A stretch of DNA of 64,000 nucleotides, taken from the NCBI GenBank assembly GCA_030828465.1, contig JAURCL010000005.1, forward strand, positions 1 to 64,000. Direction: 5' to 3'. Shown one piece after another: positions 52,519-61,960 of the stretch. A program made the position numbers and the translations under genes. The stretch's first letter is position 1. Each line of letters begins with the position of its first letter. Under the pieces are notes generated by a model, which searched no databases, was not told the DNA's origin, and was given only the letters and a program-made list of their open reading frames with translations. This stretch comes from Acidimicrobiales bacterium. Lineage in GTDB: Bacteria; Actinomycetota; Acidimicrobiia; Acidimicrobiales; Ilumatobacteraceae.

Positions 52519-54447
52519 GTGCTCGACGTCATCTGGTTGGTGCCAGCTCTGCCCCTGGTCGGGTTCCTGACGATCCTGCTCCTCGGTCGCCGCCTTGGAG
52601 AGCCCGGTGCCGGCTACATCGCGGCCGCTGCGGTGCTCGGCTCGTTCCTGGTCACCGTTGGCGCATTCTTCGACCTGCTCTCGATGGACGAGCACCACCG
52701 CGAGCACGTGAGCGTCCTGTTCTCCTGGGTGCCGGTCTCGTCGCTGCAGATCGACATGGCTCTGCTTGCGGATCCGCTCTCGATCACGATGGCGCTCTTC
52801 GTCACAGGAATCGGCTTCCTGATCCACCTCTTCGCGATCGGCTACATGCACGGCGATCCGAAGTTCCCCAAGTTCTTCCTCTACCTGAACCTCTTCGTGC
52901 TCTCGATGCTCATGCTCGTGCTCGGGGAGAACCTGCTGGTCACCTTCCTCGGCTGGGAGGGTGTCGGTGCCTGCTCCTACTTCCTGATCTCGTTCTGGCA
53001 CACCCGCGAATCGGCGGCGACGGCAGGCAAGAAGGCTTTCGTCACCAACCGGATCGGTGACTGGGGTGTCATGCTGGCGATGTTCCTCGGCTTCCAGGCC
53101 GTTGGCTCAGTGTCGTACTCGGCGCTGAACGGCGCGGCGGAGTCGGGAGCGCTCGCCTCGTCGACGGCGACGGGGATCGCCCTACTGCTCTTCGTCGGCG
53201 CGGCGGGCAAGTCGGCCCAACTTCCGCTCTACCTCTGGCTACCTGACGCCATGGAGGGCCCGACGCCGGTTTCGGCCCTCATCCACGCGGCGACGATGGT
53301 CACCGCTGGTGTGTTCCTCATGACCCGCATGAACCCGGTCATCGCGGCATCGGCCGACTACGCGCCGCAGATCATCGCGTGGGTCGGCGCGTTGACCGCG
53401 CTGTTCGCCGCGACCATCGCGGTCGCCCAGCACGACATCAAGAAGGTGCTCGCGTACTCGACGGTGTCCCAACTCGGATACATGTTCCTCGCGGTCGGCA
53501 CCGGTGCCTATGTCGCGGCGGTGTTCCACATGGTCACCCACGCCTTCTTCAAGGCGCTGATGTTCCTCGGCTCGGGGTCGGTCATCCACGGGATGCATCA
53601 CGAGCAGGACATGCGCCGAATGGGGGCGCTGCGAACCGTCATGCCGATCACGGCCGGCACGTTCATCGTCGGATGGCTGGCCATCGCCGGTGTTCCACCG
53701 TTCGCCGGTTTCTGGTCGAAGGACGAGATCCTGCTGTTCACCCTCGCGTCCAGCCCGGTCCTCTACGTGATCGGGCTCGTGACGGCGGTGCTCACGGCCT
53801 TCTACATGACCCGTCAGGTCGTGATGGTCTTCTTCGGGGAGGCCCGCTGGGAGTCGCACGCCGACGATCACGGCGCGCACGGTGAGTTCCGCCCGCACGA
53901 GTCGCCGCCGATCATGCTCGTGCCGCTGGTCGTCCTCGCCGGCCTCTCCATGGTCGGTGGGGTCATTCAGCTCCCGTCGTTCGGCATCATTCCCGACGGC
54001 TGGCGACATCGCCTCGAGGATTGGCTCCATCCGGTGGTCGAACCGGGCGAGGCGGTGATCAAGGGAACCGGCGCCTACGACGCGAAGTCATGGCTCGCCC
54101 TCCTTGCCATCGCCTGCGCAGCGCTCGGCATCGCCGCGGCGATCGCCGTCTACGCGAAGGGCCGCGCCAAGCCGTTTGAACCGGAGCTCCTCGCCCGGGG
54201 GTGGCGTTACGACGAGGCGATCAGCGCGTTCATGGGAGGTCCCGGACGTCGGGCCTTCGACGCGGTCGCGCGATTCGACTCCCAGGTAGTCGACGGGGCC
54301 GTCACCGGCACGGCGACCGGTGTTCGCTCGGTGGCCGAGCGCCTCCGCCGCGGCCAGACGGGCTTTGTACGCAACTACTCGGCCGTGGTGGTCGCCGGGG
54401 TGCTCGGCGTCCTCATCTGGTTCGTGATCATCAGAGGGGTGCTGTGA
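52519..54447 (+). CDS. nuoL: NADH-quinone oxidoreductase subunit L
   Basis: A 642-aa antiporter-like subunit and proton channel. The N-terminal VPALPLVGFLTILLLGR, the key ENLLVTFLGWEGVGACSYFL Glu helix, KSAQLPLYLWLPDAMEGPTP with its Lys, and HDIKKVLAYSTVSQLGYM are all present. The C-terminal lateral helix and last membrane segment are included. GTG 52519 lies 2 bases after nuoK. Confidence 0.96.
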   Translation: MLDVIWLVPALPLVGFLTILLLGRRLGEPGAGYIAAAAVLGSFLVTVGAFFDLLSMDEHHREHVSVLFSWVPVSSLQIDMALLADPLSITMALFVTGIGFLIHLFAIGYMHGDPKFPKFFLYLNLFVLSMLMLVLGENLLVTFLGWEGVGACSYFLISFWHTRESAATAGKKAFVTNRIGDWGVMLAMFLGFQAVGSVSYSALNGAAESGALASSTATGIALLLFVGAAGKSAQLPLYLWLPDAMEGPTPVSALIHAATMVTAGVFLMTRMNPVIAASADYAPQIIAWVGALTALFAATIAVAQHDIKKVLAYSTVSQLGYMFLAVGTGAYVAAVFHMVTHAFFKALMFLGSGSVIHGMHHEQDMRRMGALRTVMPITAGTFIVGWLAIAGVPPFAGFWSKDEILLFTLASSPVLYVIGLVTAVLTAFYMTRQVVMVFFGEARWESHADDHGAHGEFRPHESPPIMLVPLVVLAGLSMVGGVIQLPSFGIIPDGWRHRLEDWLHPVVEPGEAVIKGTGAYDAKSWLALLAIACAALGIAAAIAVYAKGRAKPFEPELLARGWRYDEAISAFMGGPGRRAFDAVARFDSQVVDGAVTGTATGVRSVAERLRRGQTGFVRNYSAVVVAGVLGVLIWFVIIRGVL

Positions 54448-56015
54448 TGCACGGAGCCGCCGACTTCCCGCTGCTCTCGATGCTCGTGATGGTGCCGGCG
54501 ATCGGCTCGCTGCTCGTCGCCTTGTCGCCTCGACGACGCCCCGAGTACGCCAAGCTCATCGCCACGGTCACCTCGGTTGGGGTCGGCGCGATGTCGGTCT
54601 GGATGTTGCGCGCCTTTGACAGCCACTCGGGCGACTTCCAGTTCGTGTCGCGGCACCCATGGATCGAATCGTGGGGAATCTCTTGGCATCTCGGAGTGGA
54701 CGGGATCTCGCTCTTCCTCGTGGTGCTGACGGGCGTGCTCTTCCCGCTCGCCATCGTCGGCATCGACCCCCACAACGACGATCCACGGCGCGACAAGCCG
54801 TACTTCGCCTGGCTGCTGCTTCTCGAGGCCGGGGTGATGGGGTCGTTCGTCAGCCTCGATCTCTTCCTGTTCTTCGTGTTCTTCGAGATCGTTCTCGTAC
54901 CGATGTACTTCCTCATCGGCGGCTGGGGCTACGAGGGCCGAGTGGGCGCGGCGACGAAGTTCTTCCTCTACACGATGCTCGGGTCCGCCTTCATGCTCGT
55001 CTCGATCCTCGCGACCGTGTTCATCGCCTCAGCGAACGGCCTCGGACGAATCACCTTCGACCTCATCGAACTCGCTGAAGGCGCCTCCTTCGCCGCGTCG
55101 ACGGGGCGCTGGCTCTTCTTCGGATTCGCGATCGCCTTCGCCGTGAAGGTCCCGGTGTTCCCGCTCCACACCTGGTTGCCCGATGCTCATACCCAGGCGC
55201 CGACCGCCGGTTCGGTCGTCCTCGCCGGCGTCATGTTGAAGCTCGGCACCTACGGATTCCTCCGCTTCGGCCTGTACCTCTTCCCCGAGGCTGCTCGCTG
55301 GAGCCGTCCGCTCTGGCTGACGCTCGCCGTGATCGGCATCATCTACGGGGCGATCGCGGCGACGATGCAGGGCGACCTCAAACGGTTGGTGGCCTACTCC
55401 TCGGTTGCCCACCTTGGATTCATCGTGCTCGGTACGTTCGCCTTCACCTCGCAGGCGATCACCGGCTCGGTTATGCAGATGGTGAACCACGGCGTGTCGA
55501 CCGGAGCGCTGTTCCTGATGGTCGGCATGATCTACGAGCGTCGACACACCAGGCAGATCGCCGACCTGCGCGGACTGCAGCATGTCGCTCCGGTGTTTGC
55601 CGCAGCCTTCACCGTGGTGATGCTCTCCTCCATCGGTGTGCCCGGCCTGAACGGGTTCGTTGGCGAGTACTTGATCCTCATCGGGTCGTTCCTCACGGCT
55701 CGCTGGTGGGTGGTCGTCGCGGCGACGGGGGTCATCCTCGCCGCGCTCTATCTGCTGTGGGCCTATCAGCGCGTCTTCCACGGTGAGCCCGATGAGGAGA
55801 ACCGCTCCTTCCCCGAGCTCCGCTGGAGAGAGGGCATGGTGCTTCTGCCCTTCATCGGCATCATCGTGTTCACCGGCATCTATCCGAAGCCGATGCTTGA
55901 GCGGATCGAGCCGGCGGTGCACGACCTGATCGAGCACGTCTCGGAGCGGACCGGCTATGTCGAACCGCAGCCGACCGCTGTCTCGGTCGACGACGGTCAC
56001 GGGGAGGGGGAGTGA
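54447..56015 (+). CDS. nuoM: NADH-quinone oxidoreductase subunit M
   Basis: A 522-aa antiporter-like subunit. The Glu of FVFFEIVLVPMYFLIG, the Lys of VKVPVFPLHTWLPDAHTQAP and the GDLKRLVAYSSVAHLGF motif are intact. ATG 54447 sits in the TGATG junction with nuoL; a longer upstream frame is antisense-like noise within nuoL. A short acidic tail ends it. Confidence 0.96.
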   Translation: MHGAADFPLLSMLVMVPAIGSLLVALSPRRRPEYAKLIATVTSVGVGAMSVWMLRAFDSHSGDFQFVSRHPWIESWGISWHLGVDGISLFLVVLTGVLFPLAIVGIDPHNDDPRRDKPYFAWLLLLEAGVMGSFVSLDLFLFFVFFEIVLVPMYFLIGGWGYEGRVGAATKFFLYTMLGSAFMLVSILATVFIASANGLGRITFDLIELAEGASFAASTGRWLFFGFAIAFAVKVPVFPLHTWLPDAHTQAPTAGSVVLAGVMLKLGTYGFLRFGLYLFPEAARWSRPLWLTLAVIGIIYGAIAATMQGDLKRLVAYSSVAHLGFIVLGTFAFTSQAITGSVMQMVNHGVSTGALFLMVGMIYERRHTRQIADLRGLQHVAPVFAAAFTVVMLSSIGVPGLNGFVGEYLILIGSFLTARWWVVVAATGVILAALYLLWAYQRVFHGEPDEENRSFPELRWREGMVLLPFIGIIVFTGIYPKPMLERIEPAVHDLIEHVSERTGYVEPQPTAVSVDDGHGEGE

Positions 56016-57514
56016 TGCCGGAACAGTTCATCGCTCCGTCCGTCGACTGGTTCGCCCTGTCGCCGTATCTGGTGATGGTCGCTGGCGCGCTCGGCCTGCT
56101 GGTCGTTGGCGCGTTGACTCCCCGTTGGCCGCGCGGCCTCTACTCGCTGGTGTCTGCACTGACGGCGACCTCTGCCGGGGTCCTCGCGGTGTTCATCTGG
56201 CACGACGTGGCCGAGTCGGGTCCGGGCACCCTGGTCGGCGGGGCGCTCGCGCACGACGCCTTCGCGCAGTTCGTGACCGTCGCGGTGTGCTTGTCGACCG
56301 CGCTCGTTGCCCTTGTGACCGACGCCGAGGTCCGGGGCACGGTGCTCGAAGGGCCCGAGATACACGCCCTGCTCCTCGCCGCGGCGACCGGGGCAATGGT
56401 GATGGGGGCGAGCAACGATCTCATCGTCCTCTTCCTCGGACTCGAGACTCTGTCGCTGGCGCTCTACGTCCTCGCTGCCTCGGAGCGGACCGCGGCCGGC
56501 CAGGAAGCGGGCATGAAGTACTTCATCCTCGGCGGTCTCGCCTCGGCGGTCCTCCTCTACGGAATCGCGCTCCTCTACGGAGGTGCTCGGTCGACGAACC
56601 TCGGTGAGATCGTGGCCCGGTTCCAGTCGACGGTCGCGCTCGAGCGAAACGATTCGCTGGTGCTCGCCGGCCTCGCCCTCTTGATCGTCGGACTCGGCTT
56701 CAAAGTCGCGGCCGCTCCCTTCCACGTGTGGTCTCCCGACGTGTACCAGGGAGCCCCGACCCATGTCACGGCCTTCATGGCCTCGGTCGGAAAGGTCGCC
56801 GCCTTCGCGGCCATGCTCCGCGTACTGGTGATCGCGCTCCCGTTCCACCGTGACGACTGGCGACCGGTGATCTGGGTGCTCGCCATCGCCTCGTTGGTGG
56901 TCGGTTCGATGCTTGCTGTCGTTCAGAGCGATGTGAAGCGGATGCTCGCCTTCTCCTCGGTGAGCCATGCAGGCTTCCTGCTCGTCGGAGTTGAGGCAGC
57001 CGGTCACCGCGCCGGTGAACCGCTCAGCGGTGACGGTCTCGAGAGCGTCCTCGTGTACCTGTCGCTCTACTCGGTGCTCGTCGTCGGCACCTTCGCGATC
57101 GTCACCGTCGTTTGCCGCCATGCGGGCGGTTCCACTGACATCTCGGCGTTTGCCGGACTCGGTCGCCGTCGACCGGTGCTCGCCCTCGCGCTCACGGTTC
57201 TCCTCCTAGCCCAGGCTGGTGTTCCGTTGACCTCGGGGTTCGTGGCGAAGTGGGGTGTCATCCAGTCAGCCGTTGCCGAGCGGAGTTACGCGATCGCGGT
57301 CATCGCGATGGTCTCGGCCGTCATCGCAGCATTCCTTTATCTGCGGATCATGGTGAGCGCCTGGCTCGCCGACCCCTCGGAGGTCGAGCCGGAACCGGTA
57401 CCGGTGATGACCGGCGTGGCGATCGCGCTCGCGGCCGTGGTCACCGTCGTCGTCGGTGTCTACCCCGAGCTCCTGCTCGGCTGGACCGACGCCCTCAGCA
57501 GCTATGCGCGCTGA
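56015..57514 (+). CDS. nuoN: NADH-quinone oxidoreductase subunit N
   Basis: A 499-aa antiporter-like subunit. LIVLFLGLETLSLALYVL carries the key Glu, FKVAAAPFHVWSPDVYQGAP the channel Lys, and DVKRMLAFSSVSHAGF the conserved broken-helix segment. It is the last gene of the 14-gene set; a hairpin follows its stop. ATG 56015 overlaps the nuoM stop; GTG 56012 is an alternative. Confidence 0.96.
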   Translation: MPEQFIAPSVDWFALSPYLVMVAGALGLLVVGALTPRWPRGLYSLVSALTATSAGVLAVFIWHDVAESGPGTLVGGALAHDAFAQFVTVAVCLSTALVALVTDAEVRGTVLEGPEIHALLLAAATGAMVMGASNDLIVLFLGLETLSLALYVLAASERTAAGQEAGMKYFILGGLASAVLLYGIALLYGGARSTNLGEIVARFQSTVALERNDSLVLAGLALLIVGLGFKVAAAPFHVWSPDVYQGAPTHVTAFMASVGKVAAFAAMLRVLVIALPFHRDDWRPVIWVLAIASLVVGSMLAVVQSDVKRMLAFSSVSHAGFLLVGVEAAGHRAGEPLSGDGLESVLVYLSLYSVLVVGTFAIVTVVCRHAGGSTDISAFAGLGRRRPVLALALTVLLLAQAGVPLTSGFVAKWGVIQSAVAERSYAIAVIAMVSAVIAAFLYLRIMVSAWLADPSEVEPEPVPVMTGVAIALAAVVTVVVGVYPELLLGWTDALSSYAR

Positions 57515-57519
57515 CCCCG

Positions 57520-57539
57520 ACCGCTCCGACGCGGTCGTT
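57520..57539 (+). terminator. Hairpin after nuoN
   Basis: CGACCGC and GCGGTCG form a perfect 7-bp stem around TCCGAC, 5 bases after the nuoN stop. It is followed only by TTACGG, without a T tract. As the first strong hairpin after 20 kb of overlapping genes, it is a reasonable end or attenuation point for the respiratory transcript. copCD starts 11 bases later. Confidence 0.45.
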
Positions 57540-57550
57540 ACGGTGGTCGC

Positions 57551-58840
57551 GTGAGGAGGGCACGCGTTCTCGCACTGCTCGCCGGGGCCCTCTCGGTGTT
57601 CGCCGTCGCCGGCGGCTCGGCCTCGGCGCACTCCGACTTCGCCGGCTCGCAGCCGGAGGATGGCGCGGTTGTCGACGGGCCGCTCACCTCGGTGGAGATG
57701 CGTTTCGCCCTGCCCGTCGAGGCTCGACCAGGTTTTGAGATGCTCGTCGATGGAGTGGCGGTCGTGAGCTCGTGGGCGGCGCTCGATGTCGAACGCACCA
57801 TCTGGTCGGGATCGCTCTCGGAGGCGGTACCCGGTGGAGCGATCACGGTGACCTATGCCGTGACGGCCGATGACGGCCATTTGATCGAGGGGAGCGTCGG
57901 CTTCACGGCGGTCGCCGCGCCGGCGGCAACAACGTTGCCTCCGGCCGAGCTCACTCCGCCCGACGCGGTCGTGTCGACAACCATCCCCTCGACCACCACG
58001 GTGGCCGAGACCATCGCGGCGTTGACCATCGCATCCCCGCCCGTTGGGGATCGGCTCGAGCATCTGGCGCGCGCCGTCTCGCTCCTCGCGGTCGTGCTGG
58101 TGCTTGGCCTGTTGTTCTTCTCCTCGGCGGTGTTGCGTTCCGGAGTTCCCGGCCCATTTCCGCGCCTCGTGCTGTCGGCCTCGGCGCTCATCGGTGCGTC
58201 CGCGGTTGTCGAATTGGTGGCCGTTGCCGATCGCCTCGGACTCGACGTGGCTGACGCGATCGGGGATCCGCTCGCCCGCGGTCCGGCGGTCCGCCTGCTC
58301 GCCTCGGTGCTTCTGGTGCTCGCCGCGCTCGCGGCTCGCGTCTCCCGGCCGTCATCGGCCGTGCCCATCGCGGGAGCGGTGATCGGAGCGGTCTCCTTCG
58401 CGTTCGACGGCCATGCGCTCACCTTTGGGTGGCGTCCTCTCCACGCCGCGTTCTCGATGATCCACGTCGTGACCGCCTCGGTATGGGTGGGATCGGTGGT
58501 CGGTCTCGTCCTGCTCGGACGTCGGGAACCGGAGGTGACCAGGCGCGTCATCGCCCGGCTCGGTCGGCTGCTGCCGCTCACGGTCGGCGCGATCGCTCTG
58601 AGTGGTCTGGCGATGGTCCTCATGATCCACGGGTGGTCGCTCGCTCTGGGGGAATCGGCATGGGGGAGGACCCTGATCGTGAAGATTTCGTTGGTGGTCG
58701 TGGCCGGCTTCCTCGGTCTCAGGCATCACCTCCAAGGTCGCCGTGGTGCTGTGGTGGTCGGGGCATCGCTACCGGCGGAGGCCATCGTGTTGCTCCTTGT
58801 GCCGGTGATCACCGCCTCGCTCGTCGTGGCGATGCCGTGA
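57551..58840 (+). CDS. Copper resistance protein, CopC-CopD fusion
   Basis: A 429-aa protein from GTG 57551. A signal peptide (about 1-26) ends at SASA, leaving an N-terminal His (HSDFAGSQP), the copper ligand of CopC. The CopC beta-domain covers about 27-125 and ends DGHLIEGSVGF. A Thr/Pro linker leads to a CopD domain of about eight helices (HLARAVSLLAVVLV, ALTFGWRPLHAAFSMIHVV, FLGLRHHLQGR). The fused form is common in actinobacteria and would handle copper at the membrane, fitting oxidase copper supply (inference). Confidence 0.9.
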   Translation: MRRARVLALLAGALSVFAVAGGSASAHSDFAGSQPEDGAVVDGPLTSVEMRFALPVEARPGFEMLVDGVAVVSSWAALDVERTIWSGSLSEAVPGGAITVTYAVTADDGHLIEGSVGFTAVAAPAATTLPPAELTPPDAVVSTTIPSTTTVAETIAALTIASPPVGDRLEHLARAVSLLAVVLVLGLLFFSSAVLRSGVPGPFPRLVLSASALIGASAVVELVAVADRLGLDVADAIGDPLARGPAVRLLASVLLVLAALAARVSRPSSAVPIAGAVIGAVSFAFDGHALTFGWRPLHAAFSMIHVVTASVWVGSVVGLVLLGRREPEVTRRVIARLGRLLPLTVGAIALSGLAMVLMIHGWSLALGESAWGRTLIVKISLVVVAGFLGLRHHLQGRRGAVVVGASLPAEAIVLLLVPVITASLVVAMP

Positions 58841-58844
58841 CGGT

Positions 58845-58860
58845 GCCGCCGTCGGGCGGC
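58845..58860 (+). terminator. GC hairpin after copCD
   Basis: GCCGCC (58845-58850) and GGCGGC (58855-58860) form a perfect stem with a GTCG tetraloop, starting 5 bases after the copCD stop. No T tract follows. It lies in the 62-base gap before the aldehyde dehydrogenase gene and may end the copCD transcript. Confidence 0.45.
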
Positions 58861-58902
58861 CGCACTGCGGGCGTATGAGGGTCGACCACTAGGTTGGCCA
58901 CC

Positions 58903-60330
58903 ATGTTCATCGACGGCGAATGGTGCGAAGCGACCTCCGGGCGGCGCTTCGAGGTGACCGATCCGGCGACCGGTGCGGTGATCGGCGACGCCCCCGACGG
59001 CGCGGCGGACGACGCGGTCCGGGCGGTGGAGGCTGCCGATCGCGCCTTCGCCTCCTGGTCGACGACCACCGCGAAAGAGCGAGCCGACCTGCTGTACGCC
59101 GCATGGCAGTTGATGAACGATCGCTCGGAGTCGCTCGCCGAACTGATGACCCGCGAGCAGGGCAAGCCGCTCCGAGCCAGTCGTAACGAGGTGGCGTACG
59201 CGGGAGACTTCCTCCGCTTCTACGCCGAGGAGGCGACCCGGGTGACGGGGGAGTGGCTCCCATCGGCGCGGGCCGACCAGCGATTCCTCGTGCTCCGTCA
59301 GCCGGTCGGCGTCGTCGGCATGGTGACGCCGTGGAACTACCCGATCTCAATGCTCACGAGGAAGATGGGTCCCGCTCTCGCTGCCGGCTGCACCCTCGTG
59401 CTGAAGCCCGCTGAGGCGACCCCACTGTGCGCCCGGGCGGTCTTCGAGATCTTCGAGGAAGTCGGCCTCCCGGCCGGGGTCGCCAACCTCGTCACCGCTC
59501 TCGATCCGGTGCCGATCGGCGAGGTGCTCACCACCCATCCGGCCGTTCGCAAGATCACCTTCACCGGATCGACCGCGGTCGGTCGGCGGCTCGCTGGCGT
59601 CGCGGCGGGCAACCTCAAGCGGATCTCGGTCGAGCTCGGTGGTCACGCCCCATTCATCGTGTTCCCGGACGCCGACCCGGTGCGAGCCGCCAAGGGCGCC
59701 GCCGCCCTCAAGTTCTTGAACGCCGGTCAAGCGTGTATCAGCCCGAACCGCCTCTACGTGGCCGAATCACAGGCCGACGCGTTCATCTCGACAATGACCG
59801 AGCGCGTCGGGGCCGTCCGCGCCGGCAACGGGTTCGCCGACGGAGTCGGTGTCGGCCCCCTCGTGAACGAGGCCGCGGTCGCCAAGGTCGAGGCGCAGGT
59901 GGACGACGCCGTCGCCAAGGGCGCCGACGCGGTGGTCGGCGGCCATCGGCTCTCCGACGGCGAGTTCTCCGCCGGTCACTTCTTCGCGCCCACCCTGCTC
60001 ACCGGAGTCGACGACTCGATGGCGATCTACCGGGAGGAGACCTTCGGCCCCGTCGCGCCGGTCATCACCTACGGCGATGTCGACCAGGTGCTCGAGCTGG
60101 CGAATGACACCGAGTATGGGCTCGCGGCCTACGTCTACACCCGGGATCTCTCGACGGCAATCCGTGCTTTCGAGGGTCTCCGATTCGGGATCATCGGTGT
60201 GAACGACGTGAATCCGACGGCCGCCTCGGCGCCCTTCGGGGGCATGAAGGACTCGGGCATCGGCCGCGAGGGCAGCCACGACGGAATCGCCGAGTATCTC
60301 GAGACGAAACTCGGCGGATTCGCGGTCTGA
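58903..60330 (+). CDS. NAD(P)-dependent aldehyde dehydrogenase (succinate-semialdehyde dehydrogenase-like)
   Basis: A 475-aa aldehyde dehydrogenase. The opening MFIDGEWCEATSGRRFEV, the cofactor region VTPWNYPISMLTRKMGPAL, the FTGSTAVGRRL strand, the general-base Glu of VELGGHAPF and the nucleophile Cys of NAGQACISPNRLYV are all present. The PFGGMKDSGIGREG end motif is typical. It most resembles the succinate-semialdehyde group, but the substrate is not certain. ATG 58903 is preceded by AGG; TTG 58894 is an alternative. Confidence 0.93.
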   Translation: MFIDGEWCEATSGRRFEVTDPATGAVIGDAPDGAADDAVRAVEAADRAFASWSTTTAKERADLLYAAWQLMNDRSESLAELMTREQGKPLRASRNEVAYAGDFLRFYAEEATRVTGEWLPSARADQRFLVLRQPVGVVGMVTPWNYPISMLTRKMGPALAAGCTLVLKPAEATPLCARAVFEIFEEVGLPAGVANLVTALDPVPIGEVLTTHPAVRKITFTGSTAVGRRLAGVAAGNLKRISVELGGHAPFIVFPDADPVRAAKGAAALKFLNAGQACISPNRLYVAESQADAFISTMTERVGAVRAGNGFADGVGVGPLVNEAAVAKVEAQVDDAVAKGADAVVGGHRLSDGEFSAGHFFAPTLLTGVDDSMAIYREETFGPVAPVITYGDVDQVLELANDTEYGLAAYVYTRDLSTAIRAFEGLRFGIIGVNDVNPTAASAPFGGMKDSGIGREGSHDGIAEYLETKLGGFAV

Positions 60331-60334
60331 GACC

Positions 60335-60363
60335 CCTCCGAGGGTTTGGGACAGGCTCGGAGG
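60335..60363 (+). terminator. Inverted repeat between aldehyde dehydrogenase and second nuo cluster
   Basis: CCTCCGAG (60335-60342) and CTCGGAGG (60356-60363) form a perfect 8-bp stem around a 13-base loop. The repeat starts 5 bases after the aldehyde dehydrogenase stop and ends 22 bases before nuoA2. It may be a terminator for the former or an operator/leader element for the second nuo cluster. There is no T tract. Confidence 0.45.
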
Positions 60364-60385
60364 CGGCTGGTAGCCTCGGCGGACG

Positions 60386-60751
60386 ATGTCGCTGTTCCTG
60401 CGCGATTACCTCAACGTCGTCTGGTTCGGCTTGGCGGCAGTCCTCGTGGCCGGTCTTCTCCTCGGTCTGGCTGCTGCCGTGCGCCCGTCCAGGCCCACCC
60501 GAGAGAAACTCATGGCCTATGAGTCGGGTGTCGATCCGGTCGGGATGGGCTGGTCGCAGAGCCAGGTGCGCTATTACGTCTTCGCCCTGCTCTTCGTGAT
60601 CTTCGACGTCGAGGCCGTGTTCATCTTCCCGTGGGCCGCTTCGATCGAGCGCTACGGCGTCTTCGGCCTGATCACCATGCTCGCCTTCATCATTCTCTTG
60701 CTGGATGGTCTCGTCTACGCGTGGAAGCGGGGGTTGCTCCGATGGGTCTAG
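60386..60751 (+). CDS. nuoA: Complex I subunit A, second copy
   Basis: A 121-aa three-helix protein. [15 protein letters not shown] is the loop signature, with the Cys of the usual ECG motif replaced by Ser. [23 protein letters not shown] is the core helix with its acidic residues. It has no C-terminal tail, unlike the first copy, so the two are not a recent duplication. First gene of the second cluster; overlaps nuoB2 by 10 bases. Confidence 0.94.
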   Translation: MSLFLRDYLNVVWFGLAAVLVAGLLLGLAAAVRPSRPTREKLMAYESGVDPVGMGWSQSQVRYYVFALLFVIFDVEAVFIFPWAASIERYGVFGLITMLAFIILLLDGLVYAWKRGLLRWV

Positions 60752-61305
60752 TCGACCGCGGGCGCATGCCCTCCCCCCTCACCAAACTCCTCAACCTCGG
60801 TCGCTCCTACTCGATGTGGGTGTATCAGTGGGGCCTCGCCTGCTGCGCGATCGAGATGGGCGCCGCCTTCGGTTCCCCCCGATACGACGTCATGCGCCTC
60901 GGCGTGATTCCCCTCCCGGCCAGCCCTCGTCAGGCCGATCTCGTGGTGATCTCCGGCACGGTGACCGACAAGATGGCGCCGGCGATCAAGCGGCTCTACG
61001 AGCAGATGCCGGAGCCGAAGTACGTGATCTCGATGGGCTCCTGCGCCAATTGCGGCGGCCCCTACTGGGACTCCTACTCGGTCACCAAGGGCGTCGATCA
61101 GATCATTCCAGTCGATGTCTACGTACCTGGCTGCCCTCCTCGGCCCGAGGCCCTACTTGAAGGGGTAGTCCTCCTCCAGCAGCGCATCAAGAACGAGGAC
61201 ATGGCCGCGAAGTGGAGAGGTGAGGAGTTCACCTCCCTTCAGCGGACCGAGGCCGAGCGCTTGGCCGCCGAGCCGATCGTCGTCGGGGGTGGCCCCGTTG
61301 AGTGA
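60742..61305 (+). CDS. nuoB: Complex I subunit B, second copy
   Basis: A 187-aa N2-cluster subunit from ATG 60742. Cluster Cys are in [19 protein letters not shown] and VPGCPPRPE. An extra Cys in GSCANC is absent from the first copy. The [15 protein letters not shown] motif is intact. The C-terminus is charged ([12 protein letters not shown]). Clearly divergent from the first NuoB. Confidence 0.95.
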   Translation: MGLVDRGRMPSPLTKLLNLGRSYSMWVYQWGLACCAIEMGAAFGSPRYDVMRLGVIPLPASPRQADLVVISGTVTDKMAPAIKRLYEQMPEPKYVISMGSCANCGGPYWDSYSVTKGVDQIIPVDVYVPGCPPRPEALLEGVVLLQQRIKNEDMAAKWRGEEFTSLQRTEAERLAAEPIVVGGGPVE

Positions 61306-61960
61306 GTCCACCGACACCGAGCCGACCGCTCTCGCCTCCGACACCCTGCGGGAGTCGATCGTCGACACCCTGCGCGAGGCCATCGGCGATGACCTCCTCG
61401 AGTCGTATCTCATCCCGAACGACGACGTCTGGATCCGAGTCTCGGCGTCCGCTTGGCGGCGATCCGGTGAGGCGCTCCGCGAACAGGGTTTCGACTATTT
61501 CTGCTTCCTGTCGGCGATCGACTGGCTGCCGTCGCCCTTCGGCCGCGGTGAGGATGACCCCTCAGCCGAACCCGACGAGGCTGAGGCCGAGTCGAAGGAG
61601 ATGACGCAGGGGTACACCGGGGGAGCGACCCGCTTCCAGATGCTCGCGCGGGTGACCGATCTTCGTCGGCATGTCGGCGTGACCTTGAAGGCCGATGTCG
61701 ACGAGTCGATGGTGGTCGAGTCGTGGATCCCGGTGTACGCGGGTGCCAACTGGCACGAGCGGGAGACCCACGAGATGTTCGGTATCGGCTTCGCCGGACA
61801 CCCCGATCTCCGCAACATGTATCTGCCCGGCGACTTCGAGGGCTACCCGATGCGCAAGGACTTCCCGCTGCTCGCCCGGATGGTCAAGCCGTGGCCGGGA
61901 ATCGTCGACGTCGAACCGATGCCGACCGAAGACGGCGATGAGGAGGCCGAATCATCATGA
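61298..61960 (+). CDS. nuoC: Complex I subunit C, second copy
   Basis: A 220-aa subunit, probably from TTG 61298 with GGGGGTGG upstream; GTG 61289 is an alternative. The signature is [13 protein letters not shown], and the end motif is [10 protein letters not shown] 30-residue acidic insert (around [16 protein letters not shown]) separates the N-terminal and C-terminal halves and is absent from the first NuoC. It overlaps nuoB2 by 8 bases and nuoD2 by ATGA. Confidence 0.9.
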   Translation: MSESTDTEPTALASDTLRESIVDTLREAIGDDLLESYLIPNDDVWIRVSASAWRRSGEALREQGFDYFCFLSAIDWLPSPFGRGEDDPSAEPDEAEAESKEMTQGYTGGATRFQMLARVTDLRRHVGVTLKADVDESMVVESWIPVYAGANWHERETHEMFGIGFAGHPDLRNMYLPGDFEGYPMRKDFPLLARMVKPWPGIVDVEPMPTEDGDEEAESS

